Source: Pleomorphomonas carboxyditropha (GTDB taxonomy: Bacteria > Pseudomonadota > Alphaproteobacteria > Rhizobiales > Pleomorphomonadaceae). Taken from it: a stretch of DNA of 63,791 bases. The stretch is taken from the NCBI RefSeq assembly GCF_002770725.1, contig NZ_NQVN01000026.1, forward strand, positions 1 to 63,791, read 5' to 3'. How positions within the stretch are numbered: the stretch's first letter is position 1; every line of letters starts with the position of its first letter. A program made the position numbers and the translations under genes. Under the pieces are notes generated by a model. It saw only the letters and a program-made list of their open reading frames with translations. It was not told the origin of the DNA and made no database searches. This document shows, in pieces, positions 27,421 to 40,789 of this stretch.

Positions 27421-27590
27421 CGCCCATCGGGATGACGGCCCCCGCCGCGGGCCGGCACACCCAGCGGCTGTCGAGGCGCGGCGAGCTCAACATCGCCGAG
27501 CGGCGGACGAGCGGACAGGGCCGGAGCGGCGGCCTGTCCGGGGCGTCCCGCAGAGCGGCGCCAATCCCGGAACACGAGGGCCGGACAAAC

Positions 27591-27620
27591 AAAAAGGCTT
27601 GGCCGATGTCAGCCAAGCCC
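27591..27620 (-). terminator. Terminator of tRNA-Val
   Basis: On the minus strand GGGCTTGGCT-GACATC-GGCCAAGCC is followed by TTTTTG, a textbook Rho-independent terminator beginning about 10 bases after the tRNA 3' end. Confidence 0.85.
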
Positions 27621-27630
27621 TTCAAAGGAA

Positions 27631-27705
<75 letters not shown>

Positions 27706-27858
27706 GTTTCCGTTTTGCGGGGCCGCCTCACCGGCGGCGTGGGCGGGGATATAGCGTCCTTTCCCTCCCCACGCAAGGGGCTAGAGACGCTTTTCCGAAT
27801 TCCCCTTCAAGCCCTTGATCCGGAACCGACTTCCCCTCGGAAAACCTGCGCCGTGCCG

Positions 27859-28221
27859 TCAGGCGGCCGCCAGCATCTTCTCCACCTCGCGCACGAGGTC
27901 CTTGAGATGGAACGGCTTGGACAGCACCTTGGCGTCCTTGGGCGCCTGGCTGTCGGGATTGAGGGCGACGGCGGCGAAGCCGGTGATGAACATGATCTTG
28001 AGGTCGGGGTCGAGCTCGGTCGCCCGGCGGGCCAGCTCGATGCCGTCCATCTCGGGCATGACGATGTCGGTGAGCAGCAGCGTGAAGGGCTCTTCGCGCA
28101 GCCGCTCGTAGGCGCTCCGGCCGTTGTCGTAGGAGACGACGTCGTAGCCGGCATTGGCGAGCGCCTTGGCCAGGAAACGGCGCATGTCGTTGTCGTCTTC
28201 GGCCAGGAGAATACGATTCAT
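27859..28221 (-). CDS. cpdR: Single-domain response regulator CpdR
   Basis: A 120-residue stand-alone receiver. In Caulobacter and Sinorhizobium, unphosphorylated CpdR helps ClpXP degrade cell-cycle proteins. Visible: acidic pocket AEDDND near residue 7, phospho-acceptor Asp in LLLTDIVMPEMDG, Thr in FITGF, Lys in LSKPFHLKDL, and a C-terminal LAAA, matching the Ala-Ala end through which CpdR itself is degraded. A candidate CtrA site lies about 80 bp upstream. It is divergent from a formylglutamate amidohydrolase gene. Confidence 0.92.
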   Translation of the reverse strand: MNRILLAEDDNDMRRFLAKALANAGYDVVSYDNGRSAYERLREEPFTLLLTDIVMPEMDGIELARRATELDPDLKIMFITGFAAVALNPDSQAPKDAKVLSKPFHLKDLVREVEKMLAAA

Positions 28222-28296
28222 TTGCGATTCCGGTCAGATGAAAAGCGGCGGCAGGCCGCAAGATGATCCAACTATCTCACAAGAGCACCGGCACGG

Positions 28297-28311
28297 TAAA
28301 CTTGTGGTTAG
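28297..28311. promoter_or_regulatory. Candidate CtrA site upstream of cpdR
   Basis: TAAA-CTTGTGG-TTAG matches TTAA-N7-TTAA at six of eight defined positions with exact spacing. It lies in the 365-bp gap between cpdR and the divergent gene at 28587, in which I see nothing else of note. Confidence 0.4.
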
Positions 28312-28586
28312 CGGCCCGCGTTCCGGGCTGTTCCCCCCTTGTGTAGAACTTTTCAGGAGGGCGTTCAAACCCCGTAGTGGAGCGAATTTGACTTTTGGAT
28401 TCCGCCCGGGGGCCGGGCCGCCCTCGGGCGGCCAGGGGGAAAAGGCGGGGATGCGGCGGGCGCCGATCAGCCACCTTAGCAATGGACACGTCCGGCAAAA
28501 CAGGGCAGATTTCAGAATCAGGAGTGCAGAAGCCCTATTTTCGGCCGCCAACGGGTTGGGAGAGCGGCTCTACGGACTGGAGAAGG

Positions 28587-29483
28587 ATGCGCGTCGTCAC
28601 CGATTTCCGCTCGGAACCGCCCTTCGAGATTCTGTCCCCCGTGGAGCAGATTCATCCTTTCGTCTTCAACTCGCCGCATTCCGGCACCGCCTATCCGGAA
28701 GACTTCCTCGCCGCGAGCCGGCTCGACAGCCGCCGCATCCGCCTGTCGGAAGACGCGCATGTGGACAAGCTGTTCATGCATGCCGTCACCGCCGGCGTGC
28801 CGCTGCTCCGGGCGCATTTCCCGCGCGCCTATCTCGACGTCAACCGCGAGCCCTACGAGCTCGATCCGCGCATGTTCGACGGGCGGCTGCCGGCCTTCGC
28901 CAACGTCCGCTCCATCCGGGTGGCCGGCGGGCTCGGCACGGTGCCGCGGGTCATTTCCGACAGCGAGGAGATCTACGCCGGGCCGCTGCCGATCGAGACG
29001 GCGCTCGACCGCATCGAGACGCTCTACAAGCCCTATCACGCCGCGCTCACCCGCCTTCTGGCCCAGACGCACGTGCGCTTCGGCCGGGCCGTGCTGATCG
29101 ACTGCCACTCGATGCCATCGTCGGTCAGGGGGCAGGACGCCAGGGGCCGGTCCGATTTCGTGCTCGGCGACCGTCACGGCACGTCGGCGTCGCGGGCGCT
29201 GATCGATCACGCCGCCGGGGCGCTGACGGCGCTCGGCTACAAGGTGGCGATCAACCGGCCCTATGCCGGCGGCTTCATCACCGAGCATTACGGCCGGCCT
29301 GCCAAGGGGCTGCACGCCCTGCAGATCGAGATCAACCGGTCGCTCTACATGGACGAGCGGACGCTCGATCCGCATTCCGGCTTCGTCCGCCTCAGCGCGG
29401 AGCTGGCCGACTTCATCGATGGCCTGATGCGGCTGCCGCTCGAGGTGGTCTGCCCTTCGCCCGGCCGCTTCGCCGCCGAGTGA
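28587..29483 (+). CDS. N-formylglutamate amidohydrolase (copy 2)
   Basis: A 298-residue member of the FGase family, closer in length and motifs to HutG-type enzymes than the copy at 7850. Family features are FNSPHSGTAYPEDF, SEDAHVDKLF, LDVNREPYELDPRMF, VLIDCHSMPS and LQIEINRSLYMDE, which contain the presumed zinc-binding His and Glu residues. ATG 28587 follows GGAGAAGG closely; in-frame ATG 28482 is an alternative. No hut operon is nearby. Confidence 0.92.
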   Translation: MRVVTDFRSEPPFEILSPVEQIHPFVFNSPHSGTAYPEDFLAASRLDSRRIRLSEDAHVDKLFMHAVTAGVPLLRAHFPRAYLDVNREPYELDPRMFDGRLPAFANVRSIRVAGGLGTVPRVISDSEEIYAGPLPIETALDRIETLYKPYHAALTRLLAQTHVRFGRAVLIDCHSMPSSVRGQDARGRSDFVLGDRHGTSASRALIDHAAGALTALGYKVAINRPYAGGFITEHYGRPAKGLHALQIEINRSLYMDERTLDPHSGFVRLSAELADFIDGLMRLPLEVVCPSPGRFAAE

Positions 29484-29576
29484 CCGGCGCCGGCCGCCGC
29501 GCCGCCGCGTCAATCTCTGAAACGTTTCGGAGAAAGCGCCTCTGGCGCCGTCCCATCCTTGCGGATAGGCTGGAAA

Positions 29577-29662
29577 GAAAAGGGGCCGTCGCAAAAGCGG
29601 CGGCCCAAGTCTTAGGGAGGAAACGCCCAAGGAGGGCGGACAGCGCAGAAGCCTGCGCTGCA
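29577..29662 (-). ncRNA. suhB/MmgR-type small RNA (alpha-r8 family)
   Basis: On the minus strand the order is hairpin AGCGCAG-GCTT-CTGCGCT (29659-29642), hairpin CGCCC-TCCTT-GGGCG (29638-29624), a single-stranded GTTTCCTCCCTAAG containing the family heptamer TCCTCCC (29621-29615), and a terminator GGGCCGCCGC-TTTT-GCGACGGCCC followed by CTTTTC (29606-29577). This architecture matches the suhB motif (Rfam RF00519), later named MmgR, as I recall it. A TTGACC -35 element lies at 29698-29693. It is divergent from an inositol-monophosphatase-family gene, the position that gave the motif its name. Nothing else is seen between 29484 and 29890. Confidence 0.82.
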
Positions 29663-29890
29663 CCCTACTAAAATGCCTACTTTCGTCTTATTGGTCAACC
29701 CCTCGCGGTAGAAGGTAGGGGTCTGGTTCGCGTTTTAGTGGGCCAAGGAGGCGCCGGCAATCGCCACGGCCGGGGAATGAAAAATTGCATTTCTTTGAAT
29801 CCAAAAATAAAAACAACGGGATGAAGCGGTAGTCAAGGTACGGTTGCAACGTTGCGCCTCGTTGTTTCGTCATGCGGGAACATATCAGAC

Positions 29891-30715
29891 ATGCAGATCA
29901 CACCCATCTCCAAAGCCTTCTTCGACCGGTTGGCCGACGCGGCTGCGGCGGCGATCATGCCGCATTTCCGCACCGCGCTCGCCGTCGAGAACAAGCTCGA
30001 AGGCGCCTTCGACCCGGTGACGGTCGCCGACAAGGCCGGCGAAGTGGCGATGCGCGAGCTGATCACGGCGACCTATCCCGACCATGGCATCCTCGGCGAG
30101 GAGTTCGGCAATGCCGGGCTCGACCGCGAGCAGGTCTGGGTGCTCGACCCGGTCGACGGCACGCGCTCGTTCATCGCCGGCATCCCGCTGTGGGGCACGC
30201 TGATCGGCCTTAGGGCCGGCGGCCGGGCGACACAGGGCATGATGGCGCAGCCGTTCACCGGCGAGCGCTTCTACGGCGACGGCGCCACGGCGCTCTACAG
30301 CGGGCCGGGCGGCGAGCGGCGGCTCCGGACGCGGCCCTGCGGCGACATTTCCGAGGCGACGCTGTTCACCACCTCGCTCCGGCCGTTCGGCGATGCCGAT
30401 CGCGCCGCCTATCTGTCGGTCGAGCGGCAGGCGAAGCTCGTCCGCTACAGCGCCGACTGCTACGCCTATTGCATGGTGGCGGCCGGGCAGGTCGACCTGG
30501 TCATCGAGGCGGGCCTGCAGCCCTACGACATCACGGCGCTGATCCCGGTGATCGAGGGCGCCGGCGGCGTCGTCACCTCCTGGACCGGCGGCAGCGCCGT
30601 CGACGGCGGCCGCGTGGTGGCGAGCGGCGACCGGCGCCTGCACGAGCAGGTGCTGAAGCTGCTGGCCCTGGGGGCGTCGGAGACGTCCGGCTTCATTCCG
30701 ACGAGCCGGGGATGA
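29891..30715 (+). CDS. hisN: Histidinol-phosphatase, inositol-monophosphatase family
   Basis: A 274-residue Mg2+-dependent phosphatase. Metal-binding motifs are visible: GEEFG, the WVLDPVDGTRSFIAG signature with its three acidic ligands, and the C-terminal GLQPYDITALIPVIEGAGG. The RSFIAGIP variant and QPYDITAL place it with the HisN-type histidinol-phosphatases of histidine synthesis rather than with SuhB (a SuhB-like gene is at 59093). Start ATG 29891 is chosen over GTG/ATG 29852 because the family begins near ISKAFFDRLADAAAA. Its 3' end overlaps the convergent hydrolase gene by 23 bp. Confidence 0.88.
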   Translation: MQITPISKAFFDRLADAAAAAIMPHFRTALAVENKLEGAFDPVTVADKAGEVAMRELITATYPDHGILGEEFGNAGLDREQVWVLDPVDGTRSFIAGIPLWGTLIGLRAGGRATQGMMAQPFTGERFYGDGATALYSGPGGERRLRTRPCGDISEATLFTTSLRPFGDADRAAYLSVERQAKLVRYSADCYAYCMVAAGQVDLVIEAGLQPYDITALIPVIEGAGGVVTSWTGGSAVDGGRVVASGDRRLHEQVLKLLALGASETSGFIPTSRG

Positions 30716-31640
30716 AGGCGTCGAAGGCGGCCCAGAACTGGGCGGCGTAGACCTCGCGTTCCATCATGATCTCGTGGCGGGCGCCGTGGATCAGCACGTA
30801 GGCCGGGTTGCGCAGGGCGCGCGCCATGGTCTCGATGGCGAGGCGGCTCACCACCGTGTCGGCGCCGGAATTGACCAGCATCACCGGCGCCGGCATGGCG
30901 TCGGCAAGGTCGGGCGCCGCCAGCAGGTCGAACATGCGCGTCGCCGCCGACACCCAGCCGAGCGTCGGCGCGGCGAGCCGGTAGAGCGGCCGGGCGGCCA
31001 GGATCGCCTCGTTGACGCGGTAGCGGTCGGGATCGGAGGTCAGCGGGTTGCGCTCGAAGCTGCGCGCCGTGCCCGCCCGGCGGCGCTGGCCGGGAATGTA
31101 GCGGGGACCGGCGCCGCAGCGGACGCAAAAGCGCAGCAGCAGCCGGCGGAAGCCCGGCATGGTCGTCCGTTGCGGCAGGCCGAGCATCGGCGCCGTCAGC
31201 ACCAGCCGGTCGAAGGTGGGGGCGAGGAAGCGGCCGGCCGACAGAAGGATGCCGCCGCCCATCGAATGGCCCAGCGCGAAATAGGGCGGCGGGCAGTCGG
31301 GCAGCACGACGCGGCGGCGGAAGGCCTCGATGTCGCGCAGGTAATGGCGGAAGGAACGGACATGGCCCTTGCCGGGATCGTCGGTGAGCCGGGTCGATCC
31401 GCCCTGGCCGCGCCACTCGACGATCGCCACCGCGAAGCCGCGCTGCCGCAGCCGCTCGACGACGTGGAAATACTTCTCGATGGTCTCCGACCAGCCGGGA
31501 AACAGGCAGACGGTGCCCTTTGTTCCGCCCGGCAAGGCCGGCCAGCGGGCGGTGCGCAGGCGGACGCCGTCGGAGGTGGAGATCATCTCCAGCCGGCAGC
31601 CGGCCGGGATCGGATTGTCGGCGAGGTCGAGAAGATCCAT
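30693..31640 (-). CDS. Alpha/beta hydrolase, lysophospholipase-like
   Basis: A 315-residue hydrolase of the monoacylglycerol lipase/lysophospholipase type (PldB-like). The oxyanion region VCLFPGWSETIEKYFHV, EWRGQGGS, nucleophile elbow GHSMGGG, acid in NSGADTVV and catalytic His in GARHEIMME are all present. No signal peptide, so probably cytoplasmic or membrane-associated. Start 31640 gives MDLLDLADNPIP; ATG 31646 two codons upstream is equally possible. Confidence 0.9.
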   Translation of the reverse strand: MDLLDLADNPIPAGCRLEMISTSDGVRLRTARWPALPGGTKGTVCLFPGWSETIEKYFHVVERLRQRGFAVAIVEWRGQGGSTRLTDDPGKGHVRSFRHYLRDIEAFRRRVVLPDCPPPYFALGHSMGGGILLSAGRFLAPTFDRLVLTAPMLGLPQRTTMPGFRRLLLRFCVRCGAGPRYIPGQRRRAGTARSFERNPLTSDPDRYRVNEAILAARPLYRLAAPTLGWVSAATRMFDLLAAPDLADAMPAPVMLVNSGADTVVSRLAIETMARALRNPAYVLIHGARHEIMMEREVYAAQFWAAFDAFIPGSSE

Positions 31641-31745
31641 GAGCATTCCCCGGCGGCCATCCGCGGCCACCGCCGCGCCGTTTCTAGCACGGAGGCGGCG
31701 GCCGGCGCCATCGCCGGAAGGCGGTGGGCATTTCCAGGAGACCTA

Positions 31746-31863
31746 TATCGGCCGATTATTCCATTCTGCCCGAGGTCCTCCGCCTTCGCGGAGGATGACA
31801 ATCTATGTATATGTTTTTTATATATAAATCTGTCATCCTCCGCGAAGGCGGAGGACCTCGGGC
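31746..31863. repeat. Palindromic repeat module 3 (intact)
   Basis: Two perfect 33-bp inverted arms (31768-31800 and 31831-31863) read GCCCGAGGTCCTCCGC-CTTC-GCGGAGGATGACA outward-in, with a 30-bp AT-rich centre containing TATATATAAA. Each arm is also a hairpin by itself (8-bp stem). The module starts at TATATCGG, as in other copies. Confidence 0.85.
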
Positions 31864-31980
31864 CGGATAAGGCGGTGAGGCTCATATAGCTGCCCTGTGT
31901 CCGCCCGAACCGCTCGAGAAACAGGCCTGCCGATGAACGCAAGGCTCGCCCCGGAGCAGCCGGAGGCGATCGTCGCGCCT

Positions 31981-32008
31981 CTTGAAATGCGATTTGGCTA
32001 CCCCAAAT
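31981..32008 (+). promoter_or_regulatory. Sigma-32 (RpoH) promoter of hsp20
   Basis: CTTGAAA (31981-31987), a 13-base spacer, and CCCCAAAT (32001-32008) match the heat-shock sigma factor consensus. It would give a leader of about 105 bases before the hsp20 ATG. Confidence 0.75.
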
Positions 32009-32097
32009 CAATGAACGCGGACGCCCCGGACGGGGGTCCGCGGCGACCGGACGTTCCGCCTTCGAAAGGGGAACAGAAAGCCGGCCGGCCAACCCGA

Positions 32098-32122
32098 GAC
32101 TGTCGCTCAACCGGAGGACATC
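32098..32122 (+). promoter_or_regulatory. ROSE-type RNA thermometer at hsp20
   Basis: UCGCU (32103-32107), matching the ROSE U(U/C)GCU motif, pairs with the Shine-Dalgarno AGGA (32115-32118): U-A, C-G, bulged G, C-G, U-A. The stem continues with UG/CA and, after a bulged C, GA/UC, ending at the base before the ATG. Rising temperature would melt this and free the ribosome site. Confidence 0.78.
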
Positions 32123-32587
32123 ATGCGTAATTACGACCTTTCCCCGCTTTACCGCTCGACCATCGGCTTCGATCGCCTGTTCTCGCTGCTCGACCAGGTG
32201 TCCAGCAGCGATGCGTCGGCCCAGTCCTATCCGCCCTACAACATCGAGCGCACCGGCGAGAATGCATACCGCATCACCATCGCCGTCGCCGGCTTTGCCG
32301 AGGACGAGCTGACGATCGAGGCCCGCGAGGCCACGCTGACGGTCAAGGGCGAGAAGAAGCCCGAGGCCGAGGACAGCGGCCGCGAGGTGCTGTATCGCGG
32401 CATCGCCGCCCGCGCCTTCGAACGGCGCTTCCAGCTCGCCGATCATGTCGAGGTGAAGGGCGCCTCGCTGGATCACGGCCTGCTGCACGTCGATCTCGTG
32501 CGCGACATTCCCGAGAGCAAGCGGCCGCGCACCATTCCGATCGGCAAGGGCGAGGCCGCCCCGCAGATCGAAGCGACCCTCAACTAA
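32123..32587 (+). CDS. Small heat-shock protein Hsp20
   Basis: A 154-residue holdase chaperone of the IbpA class that keeps unfolding proteins soluble in heat stress. The alpha-crystallin domain runs from about residue 38 (YNIERTGENAYRITIAVAGF) to about 130, with LTVKGEKK, the GIAARAFERRFQLADHVEV segment and a final ASLDHGLLHVDLVRDIP. An Ile-x-Ile-like RTIPIGKG near the C-terminus is the usual oligomer-contact motif. Regulation is visible twice: an RpoH-type promoter and a ROSE-type thermometer that covers the ribosome site. Confidence 0.96.
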   Translation: MRNYDLSPLYRSTIGFDRLFSLLDQVSSSDASAQSYPPYNIERTGENAYRITIAVAGFAEDELTIEAREATLTVKGEKKPEAEDSGREVLYRGIAARAFERRFQLADHVEVKGASLDHGLLHVDLVRDIPESKRPRTIPIGKGEAAPQIEATLN

Positions 32588-32638
32588 GCTGGTCGGCAAT
32601 GGCGGGCGGAGACCGCTCCGTTCGCTGTCGGAAAATGA

Positions 32639-32669
32639 CAAAGGGCGCCCCGCAAGGGACGCCCTTCTT
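32639..32669. terminator. Bidirectional terminator between hsp20 and threonine aldolase
   Basis: AAGGGCG (32641-32647) pairs with CGCCCTT (32660-32666), followed by CTT on the plus strand and TTTGTCATTTT on the minus strand, so it can serve both convergent genes. Confidence 0.7.
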
Positions 32670-32691
32670 GCATGTGCGCTTTTGTCGAAAG

Positions 32692-33744
32692 CTACTTGCC
32701 GAGCGCCTTCAGGAAGTGGTCGACCTCGTGGGCGGCGGTGGCGAACGACGTGACGAGGCGGACGAGATCTTCATCCCCGCTCGGCTTTTCGCTGTCGTCG
32801 AGGCCGTCCGGCGCCCACTCGTAGAACTGGGCTCCGGCCGCCTTGAGGCGGGCGCTGACCGGCTTCGGCCAGATGGCGAACACTTCGTTGGCCTCCGGCT
32901 CCCACAGGATGCGGGCGGTGGAAAGCTGGCCGATGCCGGTGGCCAGGCGCTTGGCCATGGTGTTGGCGTGGTAGGCGTTGTCGAGCCAGTGGCCGCGGTC
33001 GAAATAGCCCTGGAACTGGGCGGCGACGAAGCGGCTCTTGCAGAACAGCTGGCCGGCGCGCTTGCGGATGTAGCCGAAATCCTCGGCCTTCTTGGTGTTG
33101 AAGAACACGACCGCCTCGGCGCACCAGCAGCCGTTCTTGGTGCCGCCGAACGACAGCACGTCGACGCCGGCCTTCCAGGTGATGTCGGCCGGCTGGCAGC
33201 CGAGCGAGGCGAGCGCGTTGGCGAGGCGGGCGCCGTCCATGTGCACCTTGAGGCCGTAGGCGTGGGCGACGGCGGCGAGCGCGGTGATTTCCTCCACCGT
33301 ATAGACGGTGCCCCATTCGGTCGACTGGCTGAGCGACACGGCGACCGGCCGGCCGTGATGGACGGCGGCCGGGAAATAGCGGCCGATCGCCGCTTCCAGC
33401 GCGTCGGGCGTCAGCTTGCCGCGGGGGCCGGGGATGGTGACGAGACGGCCACCCGACAGAAACTCCGGCGCGCCGGCCTCGTCGCAGGCGATGTGCGCGA
33501 TGTCGTGGCAGAGGACGAGGCCGGCCGGCTTCATCACCGAGGCGAGCGACAGCGAATTGGCGGCCGTGCCGGTGGCGACGAAGAAGACGGAGACGTCGTG
33601 CTCGAAAACCTCGGAGAACCAGTCGACGGCGACGCGCGTCTGGTCGTCGGCGCCATAGGCGGGAACCGAGCCGTTTCCGGCGTTCAGGAGGGCATTGGCC
33701 ACTTGCGCCGAGGCGCCGGCCCAGTTGTCGCTGGCAAAGTACAT
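32692..33744 (-). CDS. Low-specificity L-threonine aldolase family protein
   Basis: A PLP-dependent lyase that cleaves threonine/allo-threonine to glycine and acetaldehyde, or a close beta-eliminating relative. 350 residues from ATG 33744, which gives the family N-terminus MYFASDNWAGA; the frame runs open to 33804. The PLP lysine is in LSFGGTKNGC, the Asp that contacts the pyridine nitrogen in VHMDGARLANAL, and the N-terminal active-site loop is YGADDQTR. It stands alone between hsp20 (convergent) and gltB (divergent). Confidence 0.92.
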   Translation of the reverse strand: MYFASDNWAGASAQVANALLNAGNGSVPAYGADDQTRVAVDWFSEVFEHDVSVFFVATGTAANSLSLASVMKPAGLVLCHDIAHIACDEAGAPEFLSGGRLVTIPGPRGKLTPDALEAAIGRYFPAAVHHGRPVAVSLSQSTEWGTVYTVEEITALAAVAHAYGLKVHMDGARLANALASLGCQPADITWKAGVDVLSFGGTKNGCWCAEAVVFFNTKKAEDFGYIRKRAGQLFCKSRFVAAQFQGYFDRGHWLDNAYHANTMAKRLATGIGQLSTARILWEPEANEVFAIWPKPVSARLKAAGAQFYEWAPDGLDDSEKPSGDEDLVRLVTSFATAAHEVDHFLKALGK

Positions 33745-34327
33745 GGAGCCGAGTTTAGCCTTGTCGATCTCGGGCGACAGCCGCCGAGTTTGCGCACCAC
33801 CCATGCAGACCGTTCATGCCGCCGTCAATCCGGATTTCGCCCGAAAATAATGGGTCAGGATGGTTGACGGGACCACAAGGTTATGCAAATAACGCATCGC
33901 GCATTCGGGACCGCGATAGTTTGGTTCCGGATGGGCGGATCCGGGGGCTCGGGTCGGCTTTTCGGAGGAAAAGGCGGCCAGCGTATTTTCCCGAATTCCA
34001 CCGCTCGCGATTTTCGCTTGCCTCGCCGGAGCGACGGGTGCAAAGCGCGCAGCGGAGGGTTCCGGGGGAGGAGCGGGCTTCGGGATCATCTGGCGAAACG
34101 GCTATCGAGCTGTCTCCTTGTTCCGGTTTTCACGGGATGAGGACGACGGCTGTCGCTGTCGCGCCGTCCGGCGAAAGCCGGCGCGGCGTCGCCTGAAAGG
34201 ACGGATGGGTCCACAGCGGGGTTATAAGCGGGTATAAGGAACATCCCGCTCCTCACGCGGAGGCGTCCGGAAAGAGACACCCTTCGGCGGGCCGCAGGTC
34301 CGCCGGCACATTGATGAGGACTTCGCC
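33745..34327. other. Spacer between threonine aldolase and gltB
   Basis: About 580 bases with no convincing gene. A possible promoter, TTGACG at 33862-33867 with AAATAA 17 bases downstream, points toward gltB. Several GC-rich inverted stretches occur near 34050-34190. I see no riboswitch, tRNA or repeat of the dispersed families. Confidence 0.4.
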
Positions 34328-39049
<4,722 letters not shown>

Positions 39050-39182
39050 CCGAGAGGGACGGCCTTCCGGCCGTCCCGCCCCACCGAGACAGGAAAGGTC
39101 CCCGAAGGCTCATCCCGCGCGCGGCGCCAGCAAGGCGCGCCCGGCCGATGAAAGGGACCCATAAGGCTAGACGGAGTGAAAG

Positions 39183-40601
39183 ATGGGCAAGGCTACCGGC
39201 TTCCTCGAGTTCGAGCGTCAGGAGCTCAAGTACCAGAAGGTGGACGATCGCGTCCGCCACTACAACGAGTTCACCATTCCGCCCAAGGAAAGCGACATGC
39301 AGACCCAGGGCGCCCGCTGCATGGAATGCGGCGTGCCCTACTGCCATCGCGGCTGCCCGGTGAACAACCAGATCCCCGACTGGAACGACCTCGTCTACAA
39401 CGGCGACTGGGAGTCGGCCGCGCGCAACCTCCACTCGACCAACAACTTCCCGGAGTTCACCGGCCGCGTCTGCCCCGCCCCCTGCGAGGCCGCCTGCACG
39501 CTGAACCTGTTCGAGGCGCCGGTGACGATCAAGCAGATCGAGTACACCATCGCCGAGCGGGCCTGGAAGGACGGCCGGGTGCAGCCGGAGATCGCCAAGG
39601 TCAAGACCGGCAAGAAGGTGGCGGTGATCGGCTCGGGTCCGGCCGGCCTCGCCGCCGCCCAGCAGCTCGTCCGCGTCGGCCATGACGTGCACGTCTACGA
39701 GAAGAACGCCCGGGCCGGCGGCCTGCTGCGCTACGGTATTCCCGACTTCAAGCTCGACAAGCACGTTGTCGAGCGGCGCGTGCAGCAGATGGTGGCCGAA
39801 GGCGTCGTCTTTCACTTCAACGTCCATGTCGGCGTCGACGTGAAGGTCGAGGACCTCAGGGCGGAGTATGACGCGGTGCTCTTGGCCGGCGGCTCGGAAA
39901 AGTCGCGCGACCTGCCAGTGCCCGGCCGCGAGCTGCGCGGCGTCCACTTCGCCATGGAGTTCCTGCCGCAGCAGAACCGCCGCGTCGGCGGCGAGCCGCT
40001 CGGCGCCGTCGCGCCGATCACCGCCGAGGGCAAGCGCGTCGTCGTCATCGGCGGCGGCGACACCGGCTCGGACTGCATCGGCACCTCGAACCGCCAGGGC
40101 GCCACCGGCGTCGTCCAGCTCGAGATCATGCCGAAGCCGCCGGAGAAGGAAGACAAGCTGACCACCTGGCCGAACTGGCCGCTGAAGCTCAGGACCTCGT
40201 CGAGCCACGAGGAGGGCGCCGAGCGGCTGTTCGGCGTCACCGCCACCTCCTTCGAGGGCCAGAACGGCGTCGTCAGCAAGGTCCACTGCGCCAAGGTCGA
40301 CGCCAGGTTCCAGCCGATCCCCGGCACGGAATTCACCCTCGACGCCGACCTGGTGCTGTTCGCCATGGGCTTCGTGCATCCGGTGCACGAGGGCATGATT
40401 GACGAGCTCGGCGTCGACAAGGACGGCCGCGGCAACGTCAAGGCCACCGAGACGGACTACCGCACCTCGATCGACAAGGTGTTCGCGGCCGGCGACATGC
40501 GGCGCGGCCAGAGCCTGGTGGTCTGGGCGATCCGCGAGGGCCGGCAGGCGGCCCGCGCCATCGACGAGTTCCTGATGGGCGCCTCCGTGCTGCCGCGCTG
40601 A
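39183..40601 (+). CDS. gltD: Glutamate synthase (NADPH), small subunit
   Basis: A 472-residue flavoprotein that passes electrons from NADPH to GltB. The N-terminal 4Fe-4S cysteines are in [19 protein letters not shown] and [12 protein letters not shown]. The FAD-binding motif [15 protein letters not shown] begins near residue 148 and the NADPH-binding motif [14 protein letters not shown] near residue 287; [17 protein letters not shown] closes the second FAD region. ATG 39183 follows GGAGTGAAAG. Terminated by a strong hairpin at 40669. Confidence 0.98.
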   Translation: MGKATGFLEFERQELKYQKVDDRVRHYNEFTIPPKESDMQTQGARCMECGVPYCHRGCPVNNQIPDWNDLVYNGDWESAARNLHSTNNFPEFTGRVCPAPCEAACTLNLFEAPVTIKQIEYTIAERAWKDGRVQPEIAKVKTGKKVAVIGSGPAGLAAAQQLVRVGHDVHVYEKNARAGGLLRYGIPDFKLDKHVVERRVQQMVAEGVVFHFNVHVGVDVKVEDLRAEYDAVLLAGGSEKSRDLPVPGRELRGVHFAMEFLPQQNRRVGGEPLGAVAPITAEGKRVVVIGGGDTGSDCIGTSNRQGATGVVQLEIMPKPPEKEDKLTTWPNWPLKLRTSSSHEEGAERLFGVTATSFEGQNGVVSKVHCAKVDARFQPIPGTEFTLDADLVLFAMGFVHPVHEGMIDELGVDKDGRGNVKATETDYRTSIDKVFAAGDMRRGQSLVVWAIREGRQAARAIDEFLMGASVLPR

Positions 40602-40611
40602 CCGGAGCATC

Positions 40612-40656
40612 TGCCCGAAAAGTTGCAGACTTTTCGGATCAAGCGGATGGGCAAAA
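40612..40656. repeat. Rhizobial-type intergenic palindrome
   Basis: TGCCCGAAAAGTTGCAGACTT with TTCGGATCAAGCGGATGGGCA forms a long imperfect inverted repeat (core CCGAAAAGT/ACTTTTCGG). Palindromes of this CCCGAAAAG type are very common between genes in Hyphomicrobiales. Confidence 0.6.
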
Positions 40657-40668
40657 ACCAATCAAGCG

Positions 40669-40705
40669 AACGGCCGGGTTCCGCGAGGGAGCCCGGCCGT
40701 TTTCG
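40669..40705 (+). terminator. Terminator of gltBD
   Basis: AACGGCCGGG pairs with CCCGGCCGTT and is followed by TTCGTTTCG, a typical Rho-independent terminator 68 bases after the gltD stop. Confidence 0.85.
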
Positions 40706-40789
40706 TTTCGGCCGGTTGAAAGCGCCGCCTCGAGCGTCGAATCCCGCCGACCGCATGCGGTCTTCCATGAAGCGGCGGTCATGCCGCCG

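Noticed and set aside
31897..32130. 77-codon frame overlapping the start of hsp20
   Set aside because: It covers the sigma-32 promoter and the thermometer hairpin, has no ribosome site, and looks like leader sequence read by chance.
33816..34196. 126-codon frame upstream of gltB
   Set aside because: No ribosome site, low-complexity composition and no family pattern; the spacer is better treated as non-coding.
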